DNA from: JBEEOW01 sp041191405
GTDB taxonomy: Bacteria > Bacteroidota > Bacteroidia > Cytophagales > UBA9547
Assembly (NCBI GenBank): GCA_041191405.1
Contig: JBEEOW010000009.1
Location: 62,001 to 126,000, forward strand
Direction: 5' to 3'
Length of the DNA stretch: 64,000 nucleotides
Each line of letters begins with the position of its first letter. Position 1 is the first letter of the stretch. Positions 43,069 through 50,893 of the stretch are shown here, one piece after another. A program made the position numbers and the translations under genes. The notes beneath the pieces are model-generated. The model was not told the DNA's origin. It did no database searches and worked only from the letters and a program-made list of their open reading frames with translations.

Positions 43069-44901
43069 TTGAATAATTCCCCACAAAATAAGAGAAGATT
43101 TACAATTGGTAAAAAAATATGGACAGGTTTTGGCTTGTTGATATTTTTGACTATGGTAAATTTTGTACTCACATTCAGAACTTTACACAAAAGTAGAACT
43201 ATTAATGATGATATTAATTTAGTTTATAACCCATCCGTTGAATATATTGATAAGCTACATTTATTGATAGTAAATTCAAAAATGTATATCTGTAATTGGG
43301 TATTTGTTCAAAGTGGACGAAAAAACCCTGATAAGTTACAATTGATAAAAATTATAAGGGGAGATTTTCCTAAGTTAAGAAGAGATATAGAGCATATATC
43401 ACACTTTTGGAATGCTAACGAAAGAAATAAAATTAATAAGCTATTTGTTGAAATGGAAGAGCTTTTTGCACTCCACAAAACAATCATGGATAAGTTAGTT
43501 ACATTTGAAAATTATGAAGATCCCAACATTATTTTTTATGCTCGTAATCAGCTCGAAGGTGGTGATGTTGATATTAAAACTAGGTATATATTAGAAGAAT
43601 TACAAGAAATTATCATAGCACATACAGCCGCTGCTTCTGAAGCAAGTGACCAAATGAATCATTCCTTTGAAGTGTTGCAAATGGTAGTTGTTTCATCCGG
43701 ATTTATGTTAGTTTTGGGTGGATTAACCATTGCTTTCTTCACTACTACAACTATTGTTAAACCAATTCAAGAAGTACGCAAAATACTTGGAGGCATGAGT
43801 AAAGGTATTTTGCCATCTGAAGAAATTAAAAGCTATAATGATGAAATTGGTGACATGACCAACGCTCTTAATCAATTGATTAACGGACTTCATAGTACTA
43901 CAAACTTTTCAAGGGAAATAGGTTCTGGCAATTTTGATTCAAAATATGAACCCTTGAGCGAACATGATACTCTTGGTTTTGCTTTACTTAAAATGCGTGA
44001 CGATTTACGAGCAAATGAGCGTGAATTGGAACGTAAAGTTGCAGAACGTACTGAAGAAGTTGTAGCCCAAAAAGAACAATTAGAACGTACAAGTTTAATT
44101 ATTCAAGAAAACTCACTCCGTATTCAACACCTTTACAACGATGTTACTGATAGTATTAAATATGCTTTGAGAATACAAAATTCTATTTTACCTCCAGTCT
44201 CGTATGTAAAAAAATATATCAAAGATGCATTTTTCCTATACAAACCAAAGGATATTATCAGTGGTGATTTTTATTGGTTTGAAGAACAAATTGATGATTT
44301 CTTTATTGGTGCTGTAGATTGTACTGGGCACGGAGTACCAGGCGCATTAATGTCAATGGTTGGACACAATATTTTAACCCGAGCTGTAACTGACCATGGC
44401 TTATTAAAACCTGCAGATATTCTTGATGAATTAAATGAAAGTGTATCAAAAGCGTTACGTACTGGTCAGGAAGATGCCGCAGGTTCAAAAGATGGTATGG
44501 ATATTGCTATTTGCCGCATTAATTACAAACAAAACATAATGCAATATGCTGGTGCATTTAATCCAATATACAGAATTAGAGATGGTGAATTAGAGGAATT
44601 TAAAGCAAATAAATTCCCTATTGGGCATTATGTTGAAGACCCATCACTGAAATACACCAATATTGATTTTGAATTAAGAGAAGACGATATTTATTACATT
44701 TTTACTGATGGATATGCCGACCAATTTGGTGGACCAAAAGGTAAAAAATTTATGTATAAACAATTCAGAGAATTATTATTGCAAATTCATACACTACCAT
44801 TTGAAGAACAACGTCAAGCACTTGACGATGCAATTCTAAATTGGATGCAAGATGAACCTCAATTAGACGATATATTAGTAATAGGTTTTAAACCTTTATA
44901 A
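43069..44901 (+). CDS. HAMP-domain PP2C (SpoIIE-type) phosphatase, SiaA-like
   Basis: A 610-residue membrane protein with a TTG start. Helix 1 is at residues 17-36, a periplasmic sensor region follows to about 200, and helix 2 is near 205-228 (VVSSGFMLVLGGLTIAFF). A HAMP domain starts at VKPIQEVRKIL, then a coiled coil (ELERKVAERTEEVVAQKEQ). The SpoIIE catalytic domain shows ISGDFYWFEE, IGAVDCTGHGVPGALMSM and a final LDDILVIGFK, holding the metal-binding aspartates. In Pseudomonas, SiaA of this build dephosphorylates SiaC. SiaB- and SiaC-like genes follow directly. Confidence 0.9.
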   Translation: MNNSPQNKRRFTIGKKIWTGFGLLIFLTMVNFVLTFRTLHKSRTINDDINLVYNPSVEYIDKLHLLIVNSKMYICNWVFVQSGRKNPDKLQLIKIIRGDFPKLRRDIEHISHFWNANERNKINKLFVEMEELFALHKTIMDKLVTFENYEDPNIIFYARNQLEGGDVDIKTRYILEELQEIIIAHTAAASEASDQMNHSFEVLQMVVVSSGFMLVLGGLTIAFFTTTTIVKPIQEVRKILGGMSKGILPSEEIKSYNDEIGDMTNALNQLINGLHSTTNFSREIGSGNFDSKYEPLSEHDTLGFALLKMRDDLRANERELERKVAERTEEVVAQKEQLERTSLIIQENSLRIQHLYNDVTDSIKYALRIQNSILPPVSYVKKYIKDAFFLYKPKDIISGDFYWFEEQIDDFFIGAVDCTGHGVPGALMSMVGHNILTRAVTDHGLLKPADILDELNESVSKALRTGQEDAAGSKDGMDIAICRINYKQNIMQYAGAFNPIYRIRDGELEEFKANKFPIGHYVEDPSLKYTNIDFELREDDIYYIFTDGYADQFGGPKGKKFMYKQFRELLLQIHTLPFEEQRQALDDAILNWMQDEPQLDDILVIGFKPL

Positions 44902-44941
44902 TTAAATTATTAGATTTGTACGCTAATCCTATTTTAAAGCA

Positions 44942-45505
44942 ATGAGCAACTACCACACTTTATATGAAAAAATGCATGATAATAACATCATGCTCACTTT
45001 TAAGGGGGAGGTATCATTCGATTTAGTCAATTCTGTGCTTAAAATCATGGAAGAAAGGTTAGATAGAATTGAAGAAAATAAAAAAACACGCAAAAAAGTA
45101 TATAACGTACTTGTTGAGTGTTTGCAAAATCTATGTAACCACATTGAAACTTCTGATTATGAAGTACAAGGTTATGATGCTCGAACGGCATTGTTGATAA
45201 TAGAAACAGATGCTGAAAAATATAAAGTTGTAACGGGAAACTATATTCCTAAAGACCAAGTTGCAGGTTTAAAAGAAAGACTTGAACAAATTAATTCTAT
45301 TTCGAAAGAAGAGTTAAGGGAATTATATAAAAAAATTCTTGATAACGGACAGTTTTCTGAAAAAGGAGGCGGTGGTTTAGGCTTTATTGATATAGCCCGT
45401 AAATCAGGTCAAAAATTAAAGTACGAATTTGAAAACGTGAACGAAACTGTAGCTTTCTTCACATTAAGAATAGATGTTCCACGCAAAGATAGTGCTGAAG
45501 AATAA
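44942..45505 (+). CDS. siaB: SiaB-like protein kinase (DUF6272)
   Basis: A 187-residue protein with no signal peptide. Segments LYEKMHDNNIMLTFKGEVSFD, KVYNVLVECLQNLCNHIE (N-box-like) and GGGGLGFIDIARKSG (glycine-rich lid) match the SiaB family of atypical HATPase-fold kinases. In Pseudomonas, SiaB phosphorylates SiaC on a threonine, opposing the phosphatase SiaA. It lies 40 bp after the phosphatase gene and 6 bp before the SiaC-like gene, so the three are clearly one unit. Confidence 0.86.
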   Translation: MSNYHTLYEKMHDNNIMLTFKGEVSFDLVNSVLKIMEERLDRIEENKKTRKKVYNVLVECLQNLCNHIETSDYEVQGYDARTALLIIETDAEKYKVVTGNYIPKDQVAGLKERLEQINSISKEELRELYKKILDNGQFSEKGGGGLGFIDIARKSGQKLKYEFENVNETVAFFTLRIDVPRKDSAEE

Positions 45506-45511
45506 TAAATT

Positions 45512-45892
45512 ATGGAAACATTAGAATTACAAGCTAAAAACAATACCCCCTACATCAATTTTGATGCATCTACAGGAATTATGGTAATGAAAGGGAGGTC
45601 AACTCCTGAAAACTCTGTAGAATATTACGAGCCTATAACTAATTGGGTATTAAATTATATTCAATCACCAGCCGAAAATACTATTATCAAAGTTCAATTT
45701 GAATACTTCAATACTTCATCCTCGAAATGTATTTTAGATGTGTTGAAAAAATTTGCAGAAATTCACAAAGCTGGTAAATCAGCTAAAGTTGAATGGTATT
45801 TTGAAGAAGATGACGAAGATATGAAAGAGGCGGGCGAAGATTATGGCGACATAGTTAAAATGCCTTTTGAAGTAATTGAAATTCCTGAGTAA
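45512..45892 (+). CDS. siaC: SiaC-like regulatory phosphoprotein (DUF1987)
   Basis: A 126-residue acidic protein with TPYINFDASTGIMVMKGRSTPENSVEYYEPI, the DUF1987/SiaC opening. FEYFNTSSSKCILDVLK follows, with Thr68 in the position corresponding to the phosphorylated Thr of Pseudomonas SiaC as I recall it, and then WYFEEDDEDMKEAGEDYGD. In Pseudomonas, unphosphorylated SiaC activates the diguanylate cyclase SiaD. No cyclase is encoded here, so the partner must differ. Confidence 0.87.
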   Translation: METLELQAKNNTPYINFDASTGIMVMKGRSTPENSVEYYEPITNWVLNYIQSPAENTIIKVQFEYFNTSSSKCILDVLKKFAEIHKAGKSAKVEWYFEEDDEDMKEAGEDYGDIVKMPFEVIEIPE

Positions 45893-45908
45893 GAATTAGT
45901 TAAGAAAT

Positions 45909-46475
45909 ATGTCAAAAAAGCAACTCTACGAAAACGAAATTGGAGTATTAAGTCAAATGCGTAAATCTATTACTGATGAAAATATTAGTAAAGAAGATTT
46001 AGCAAATGAGTTTAATACCCTTTGCGACCATTACGAAGAGTTGCTTGACCAATCAAAGCTTATTACCAAAGTAAGTGATAAGCTTCAAAATAAATTAAAT
46101 TCGGCCAATGAGGCTTTGGCAAATAAAAACATAGAGTTACAAGACACTATTGATGAATTAACCAAAGCCAGAATTGGTAAAAAAGCAGCAACCATCACTT
46201 TTGGTTTGGCTGTTGTACTTTTTATGATTTCTGAAGGTGTGCTCGACCCAGTTATTGAGGCTATTGTAGCAAAAGTATTAGGCGACAATCATACACAAAC
46301 TGGTATTTTTAAATTTGCAAATATTCTTCTTTGGGCTACTATTTTCGGGAAATTAATTATGGCAATATTATTAAAACCATTAGAATCATTTATTGAAAGT
46401 TATTTATTAAAACGAGCTCATCAAGCTGCAAAAAAGCTTGAATTAAGTACTGAAACCTCCACAAATCAATCATAA
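45909..46475 (+). CDS. Coiled-coil membrane protein ending the Sia-like operon
   Basis: A 188-residue protein with no signal peptide. Residues 1-85 form helices and a coiled coil (LLDQSKLITKVSDKLQNKLN, LANKNIELQDTIDELTKAR). Two hydrophobic segments follow: ATITFGLAVVLFMISEGVLDPVIEAIV (about 97-123) and FANILLWATIFGKLIMAILL (about 137-158). The C-terminus is polar. No catalytic motif is visible. The position, where Pseudomonas has the cyclase SiaD, makes it a candidate output of the phosphorylation switch (inference only). It is 16 bp after the SiaC-like gene. Confidence 0.7.
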   Translation: MSKKQLYENEIGVLSQMRKSITDENISKEDLANEFNTLCDHYEELLDQSKLITKVSDKLQNKLNSANEALANKNIELQDTIDELTKARIGKKAATITFGLAVVLFMISEGVLDPVIEAIVAKVLGDNHTQTGIFKFANILLWATIFGKLIMAILLKPLESFIESYLLKRAHQAAKKLELSTETSTNQS

Positions 46476-46476
46476 A

Positions 46477-47070
46477 TTGTTTAAATACTACATCATTTAC
46501 AAACCTTTTGGAATGCTTTCGCAGTTTACACCAGAAGGTAATCACCAAACACTTGCTGACTTAGCTATAACTTTTGATAAAGATATTTATCCTGTTGGAA
46601 GGTTAGATGCTGATAGTGAAGGTTTGTTACTTTTAACAAATGATAAATCTCTAACAAACAGGTTATTATCTCCTCAATTTAAACATTATCGTACTTATTG
46701 GGTACAAGTTGATGGCGACATTGATAAAATAGCTGTTGATAAATTATCAGAAGGAGTAACGATTTCTGTTGATGGTAAAAAGTACGATACATTACCAGCA
46801 AAGGCAAAAAAAATATTTGAGCCAACCTTACCCGAACGTAATCCACCTGTAAGATTCCGAAAAAATATACCAACTTCATGGGTAGAAATCTCATTGATTG
46901 AAGGAAAAAATCGCCAAGTTCGTAAAATGACAGCTGCTGTAAACTTCCCAACTTTGCGTTTAGTTCGTTCGGCCATTGAATCCTTAAAACTTGGCACCAT
47001 GCAACCTGGCGACATTAAACAAATTGGTTTCAAAGAACTTCAAGAATGTTTGAAGTTGAATAAAAAATAA
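46477..47070 (+). CDS. RsuA/RluE-family pseudouridine synthase
   Basis: A 197-residue enzyme starting MFKYYIIYKPFGMLSQFTPEG (TTG start). The catalytic motif is PVGRLDADSEGLLLLTND with the active-site Asp, and the C-terminal IEGKNRQVRKMTAAVNFPTLRLVR is typical of the RsuA/RluE/RluF group. There is no S4 domain, as in RluE, which modifies U2457 of 23S rRNA; whether the target is the same is not certain. It begins one base after the coiled-coil gene, so it may share the transcript without sharing the pathway. Confidence 0.9.
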   Translation: MFKYYIIYKPFGMLSQFTPEGNHQTLADLAITFDKDIYPVGRLDADSEGLLLLTNDKSLTNRLLSPQFKHYRTYWVQVDGDIDKIAVDKLSEGVTISVDGKKYDTLPAKAKKIFEPTLPERNPPVRFRKNIPTSWVEISLIEGKNRQVRKMTAAVNFPTLRLVRSAIESLKLGTMQPGDIKQIGFKELQECLKLNKK

Positions 47071-47226
47071 TAATTTCTGAATCTAATATTTCTGAAACAG
47101 AATTTACAGAATTAAAGGATAAGGAGAATATTTTCTGTTAATTTTGATTCTAACATTCTGAAAATTCTGACAACAACCAACTTATAACCATTTAACTAAT
47201 TATAAACCTTTAAATCCAAATTACTT

Positions 47227-48267
47227 ATGAAAATAATTCTCACTATACTTTCTTTCATAACAATTTCTTTAAGTTCATATGCAAAATATATAACAGTAAA
47301 TAATACTCCAGGTGAAATTGCAATGTTTACTGATTTGCAACAAGCAGTTGATTCTGCAAGCATTGGTGATACTGTTTTTGTAAAAAATTCTCTACAAACA
47401 TATAATATAAATAATTCAGGAATTATATATATTAGAAAACCTATAGTATTATTAGGAGAAGGTTATAAAAATCCAATTGGTAATGCATTTTCTAATGTTA
47501 CCATTAATACAATCACACTACAGTATACCAATTTTAGTATGATTCAAACAATAATAAAAGGTTTATATATTTCAGAAATAAATGTATATAATTATGGGTG
47601 TGAAATTTCGGATTGTTTAATTTTGGGAAAAATAACTTGTAATAATAGTTTTGGAAGTTGTAATATTCACAATTGTAGAATTTATGGGCAAGTGAGTTTA
47701 AATGGATCTAATAATACATTAAATTATTTTACTGTCAGCAATTGTCTAATCGGTGCATATGCCAAAACTGCATCAATTGTTAACTCAACTTTTGTAACAT
47801 TTCAAAACAACTTAATTTTTGGAGGATTATCAGGTTGCTCAAATTTGATTTTAAAAAATAATATTTTCAGAACTCCTTCTATCGGAGGAAGCTATGACCT
47901 TTCAGGGACAAGTATCAGATATACCAAAAATATCGTAGAACCTACAGGATATATCTCAAGCAGTGATAACTACAGCTGGAATTATAACCTTTTTGATTTG
48001 GGTAGTGGTTCATATGATTATTATCAAGGGGGGAATAATAATTTTTATGGTAGATTTTTGCTTTCAAGCAATAGTATTAAAACATATTTAGGTACAGATG
48101 GTAACGAGATTGGACTTTACGGAGGAATTTATCCTTGGGATAAAACTAAATTTGATACAGGAAATATAGGCTTACCTGTCGTGACTAAATTAGAGTTAAA
48201 CTCAACTATAATTGAAAAAGATCAACCATTAAATGTGAATTTTAAAGCTGTTAAAGGTAAAAAATAG
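47227..48267 (+). CDS. Secreted beta-helix-like protein
   Basis: A 346-residue protein with a signal peptide ending at SYAK. The mature part starts YITVNNTPGEIAMFTDLQQAVDSASIGDTVFV, the usual cap of right-handed beta-helix (pectin-lyase-like) proteins, then runs through repeated short strands (CEISDCLILGKITCNN, CNIHNCRIYGQVSL). The C-terminal end lacks a clear sorting domain. It precedes the repeat protein by 4 bp and is probably co-transcribed. No enzymatic motif is certain. Confidence 0.75.
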   Translation: MKIILTILSFITISLSSYAKYITVNNTPGEIAMFTDLQQAVDSASIGDTVFVKNSLQTYNINNSGIIYIRKPIVLLGEGYKNPIGNAFSNVTINTITLQYTNFSMIQTIIKGLYISEINVYNYGCEISDCLILGKITCNNSFGSCNIHNCRIYGQVSLNGSNNTLNYFTVSNCLIGAYAKTASIVNSTFVTFQNNLIFGGLSGCSNLILKNNIFRTPSIGGSYDLSGTSIRYTKNIVEPTGYISSSDNYSWNYNLFDLGSGSYDYYQGGNNNFYGRFLLSSNSIKTYLGTDGNEIGLYGGIYPWDKTKFDTGNIGLPVVTKLELNSTIIEKDQPLNVNFKAVKGKK

Positions 48268-48271
48268 ATTT

Positions 48272-49468
48272 ATGAAAAATCGTTTATGGATATTTTATAT
48301 ATTTCTTCCTTCTTTTTTATTTGCACAAAATGGAATTAGAAAAGCTGAATATTTTATAGATAAAGATTTTGGGGCTGGAAAATGTTTTTCTATACCTATC
48401 ACTGAAGGAGATAGTATAAATTTACAGTCTGTACTGTTGGCTACAAAGTTATTAAATCTTACACAAGGAGACCATACTATCGGAGTCAGAGTAAAAGATG
48501 GTAACGGTTTATGGAGTATACCTGTTTTTAAGAAATTTACAAATAGTTGGAGCAAAATTGTAAAAGCTGAATATTTTATAGATAAAGATTTTGGGGCTGG
48601 AAAATGTTTTTCTATTCCTATCACTGAAGGAGATAGTATAAATTTACAGTCTGTACTGTTGGCTACAAAAGTATTAAATCTTTCAAAAGGAGACCATACT
48701 ATCGGAGTCAGAGTAAAAGATGGTAACGGTTTATGGAGTATACCTGTTTTTAAGAAATTTACAAATAGTTGGAGCAAAATTGTAAAAGCTGAATATTTTA
48801 TAGATAAAGATTTTGGGGCTGGAAAATGTTTTTCTATTCCTATCACTGAAGGAGATAGTATAAATTTACAGTCTGTACTGTTGGCTACAAAAGTATTAAA
48901 TCTTTCAAAAGGAGACCATACTATCGGAGTCAGAGTAAAAGATGGAAATGGATTATGGAGTATACCTGTTTTTAAGAAATTTACAAATAGTTGGAGCAAA
49001 ATTGTAAAAGCTGAATATTTTATAGATAAAGATTTTGGGGCTGGAAAATGTTTTTCTATTCCTATAATTGAGGGAGATAGTATAAATTTACTGTCTGTAT
49101 TATTGGCTACAAAATTATTAAATCTTTCAAAAGGAGACCATACTATCGGAGTCAGAGTAAAAGATGGTAATGGATTATGGAGTATTCCTGTTTTTAAAAA
49201 ATTTACAGTAAATATAATATTAACTGAAATTGACACTGTATATCAAAATATAGCATTAATATGTTTTCCTAATCCCGCTTCTGATAAACTTTTTTTGCAA
49301 TATAATGGGCAAAATGAATTATTGATTGATTTATTTGACATTAATGGTAATATGGTATTATCAACAACTTTAATAAAAGAAAAAGAAATAGATGTTTCAA
49401 AATTATTAAGAGGTATTTATTTTTTAAAATTTAAAAATCAAGAATTATTTAAAGTGATACTACAATAA
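48272..49468 (+). CDS. T9SS surface protein with four 74-residue repeats
   Basis: A 398-residue protein: signal peptide (to FAQ, residue 19), four near-identical repeats (residues 24-97, 98-171, 172-245 and a shorter last copy to about 312), and a C-terminal T9SS sorting domain (NPASDKLFLQYNG, LLRGIYFLKFKNQ). Each unit starts KAEYFIDKDFGAGKC and ends SIPVFKKFTNSWSKIV. The AEYF.D.D.G.G pattern is one I associate with Bacteroidota surface repeats. Function unknown; a binding or structural role is likely. Confidence 0.84.
   Translation: MKNRLWIFYIFLPSFLFAQNGIRKAEYFIDKDFGAGKCFSIPITEGDSINLQSVLLATKLLNLTQGDHTIGVRVKDGNGLWSIPVFKKFTNSWSKIVKAEYFIDKDFGAGKCFSIPITEGDSINLQSVLLATKVLNLSKGDHTIGVRVKDGNGLWSIPVFKKFTNSWSKIVKAEYFIDKDFGAGKCFSIPITEGDSINLQSVLLATKVLNLSKGDHTIGVRVKDGNGLWSIPVFKKFTNSWSKIVKAEYFIDKDFGAGKCFSIPIIEGDSINLLSVLLATKLLNLSKGDHTIGVRVKDGNGLWSIPVFKKFTVNIILTEIDTVYQNIALICFPNPASDKLFLQYNGQNELLIDLFDINGNMVLSTTLIKEKEIDVSKLLRGIYFLKFKNQELFKVILQ
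48341..49207 (+). repeat. Tandem 222-bp repeats inside the surface-protein gene
   Basis: Three full units at 48341-48562, 48563-48784 and 48785-49006, and a partial fourth from 49007. Units 2 and 3 differ by only a few bases (for example GGTAACGGT versus GGAAATGGA), so the expansion is recent. The fourth has diverged more. All units keep the reading frame. Confidence 0.9.
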
Positions 49469-49659
49469 AATTGCATCAAAAGGCAATGTAGAAATACTTG
49501 TTTACAATGTACAAAGTAAGTTGTAAAACAGCTAATTACATCCAAAATAAAGCTGATTTTGTTTAAACACTCTCACATACTGATTTAGCAATTGGCTTGT
49601 ATAGAATTTAATTAGCAATTTGCGAAAAACTGTATTTTGAAACGGTGATTAAAGATTAA
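49467..49659 (+). pseudogene. Remnant of a T9SS sorting domain, frameshifted
   Basis: Directly after the repeat-protein stop, in the next frame, the sequence reads KIASKGNVEILVYNVQSKL, then stops. Another frame continues with VKQLITSKIKL, and a third with HTDLAIGLYRI, then after a stop CEKLYFETVIKD and a final TAA at 49657-49659. Together these form the usual ending of a T9SS type A sorting domain (GNVEI.VYN..G KLV, DLA.GLY.I, K...VIK), broken by at least two frameshifts and one stop. The remaining 49660-49794 show no gene. Confidence 0.58.
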
Positions 49660-49794
49660 AAAGTATGTTTCTAAATTATAATCTATTCTGACTCTTTTTC
49701 AATTTAATTTAAAATTTACAAAACATACTTTTTCAAAATAGCGTATATACAACTTATCTAAAATAAGCTTGTTTTACTATTTATTGCTTTTAAA

Positions 49795-50838
49795 ATGAAA
49801 TATAAAAACGTACAATTATTTATTTGCGGTTTACTTTTTTCTAGTGTTGTTTTAGCGCAAGTTAAGCTTGAAAATATTGATAATATAAAAGAACCTGCTG
49901 CTCTTTTGGCTGAACAAAAACTTACAGATGTGGGTAAGGTTAAGAATATTATGGTACCAAGTTTTTGTATAAATTTTGTGTCTAAGTCTTGTTTGCCTGT
50001 TGCTAAGGTTAAAACTCCACCTTTACCTACCGCTCAAAATAATGTAATGATCATTACTGGAATTCGTGACCATGTTTACCAACAAATTACAGACGAAGCT
50101 TATCAATATTATATTTTTAAATTAGTTGAAAAGGGATTTTTAATTACTGACAGAGACAAGTTTGAACAAAATTATAGTTACAAAACCATGGTTCATAACG
50201 AACCAAATAATACAGAATTTAAAATACAAGGTAATTTAAATGAACCTTTTTATAAATTAAGTGGTGCTACACACGCTCGTACTTTTAGTGCAGGAAATAA
50301 TATTTGGTTTCAATTTATGAATGTGCCTGCTAATTTGCCAAAGGTAAATAAAATGGCTAAAGAACTTCAATCTACTTTAGCTGAAATGAATTTAACTGTT
50401 GATTTTTTAGAATATATAGCTCAAAAAGGCAAAACAGAACCTTGTTCAGTTGCTAATACCATGGGAGTTTTGATTCCCTTTAATTTTGATTTTAAACCTA
50501 AATTGAACATACTATCATTTTCTGCTAATTTTGTTACACCTAGCTATTTGTATGGAAATAGTTCTCAAAAAATAAATTTGTCATCAGAAAAAAAGTTTTT
50601 TAAAGACATTAAATTTTTCCCTAAAAATCCAGATTTAGAGTTGAATTTTGGCAAATCTGCAAAGTTTTTTGAATTAGTTGTTGACGAACAGGTTTATAAA
50701 GCTACTGCTATTGAACTCTTGAAAAAGTATATTGATGGTACTGTTGATCGGTTAATGGGAGTTGTTCCTGTTGAAATTGTTGTTCCAACTAAACCTGGTG
50801 TAAAATCTAAAACAAACGCTGCCCCTGTTAAAAAGTAA
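49795..50838 (+). CDS. Secreted hypothetical protein
   Basis: A 347-residue protein with a signal peptide ending at VLAQ (residue 22). The mature part contains VMIITGIRDHVYQQITDEAYQYYIFKLVEKGF, a pattern of a mixed alpha/beta domain, and SFSANFVTPSYLYGNSS further on. It ends in a Thr/Lys/Pro-rich tail. I recognise no family or catalytic motif. It is a single-gene unit convergent with the GH3 fusion gene. Confidence 0.7.
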   Translation: MKYKNVQLFICGLLFSSVVLAQVKLENIDNIKEPAALLAEQKLTDVGKVKNIMVPSFCINFVSKSCLPVAKVKTPPLPTAQNNVMIITGIRDHVYQQITDEAYQYYIFKLVEKGFLITDRDKFEQNYSYKTMVHNEPNNTEFKIQGNLNEPFYKLSGATHARTFSAGNNIWFQFMNVPANLPKVNKMAKELQSTLAEMNLTVDFLEYIAQKGKTEPCSVANTMGVLIPFNFDFKPKLNILSFSANFVTPSYLYGNSSQKINLSSEKKFFKDIKFFPKNPDLELNFGKSAKFFELVVDEQVYKATAIELLKKYIDGTVDRLMGVVPVEIVVPTKPGVKSKTNAAPVKK

Positions 50839-50893
50839 GATTTATGTTTAATAAGTTACGTGGTATGCCACAAATTTTAATATAAAAAATTAA

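Noticed and set aside
48341..49207. Array considered as CRISPR
   Set aside because: The units are 222 bp long, in frame, without spacers, and encode a protein.
48295..49236. Long open frame on the minus strand (313 codons) across the surface-protein repeats
   Set aside because: It is an antisense shadow of the four in-frame repeats; the plus-strand gene has a signal peptide, a repeat-consistent structure and a sorting domain.
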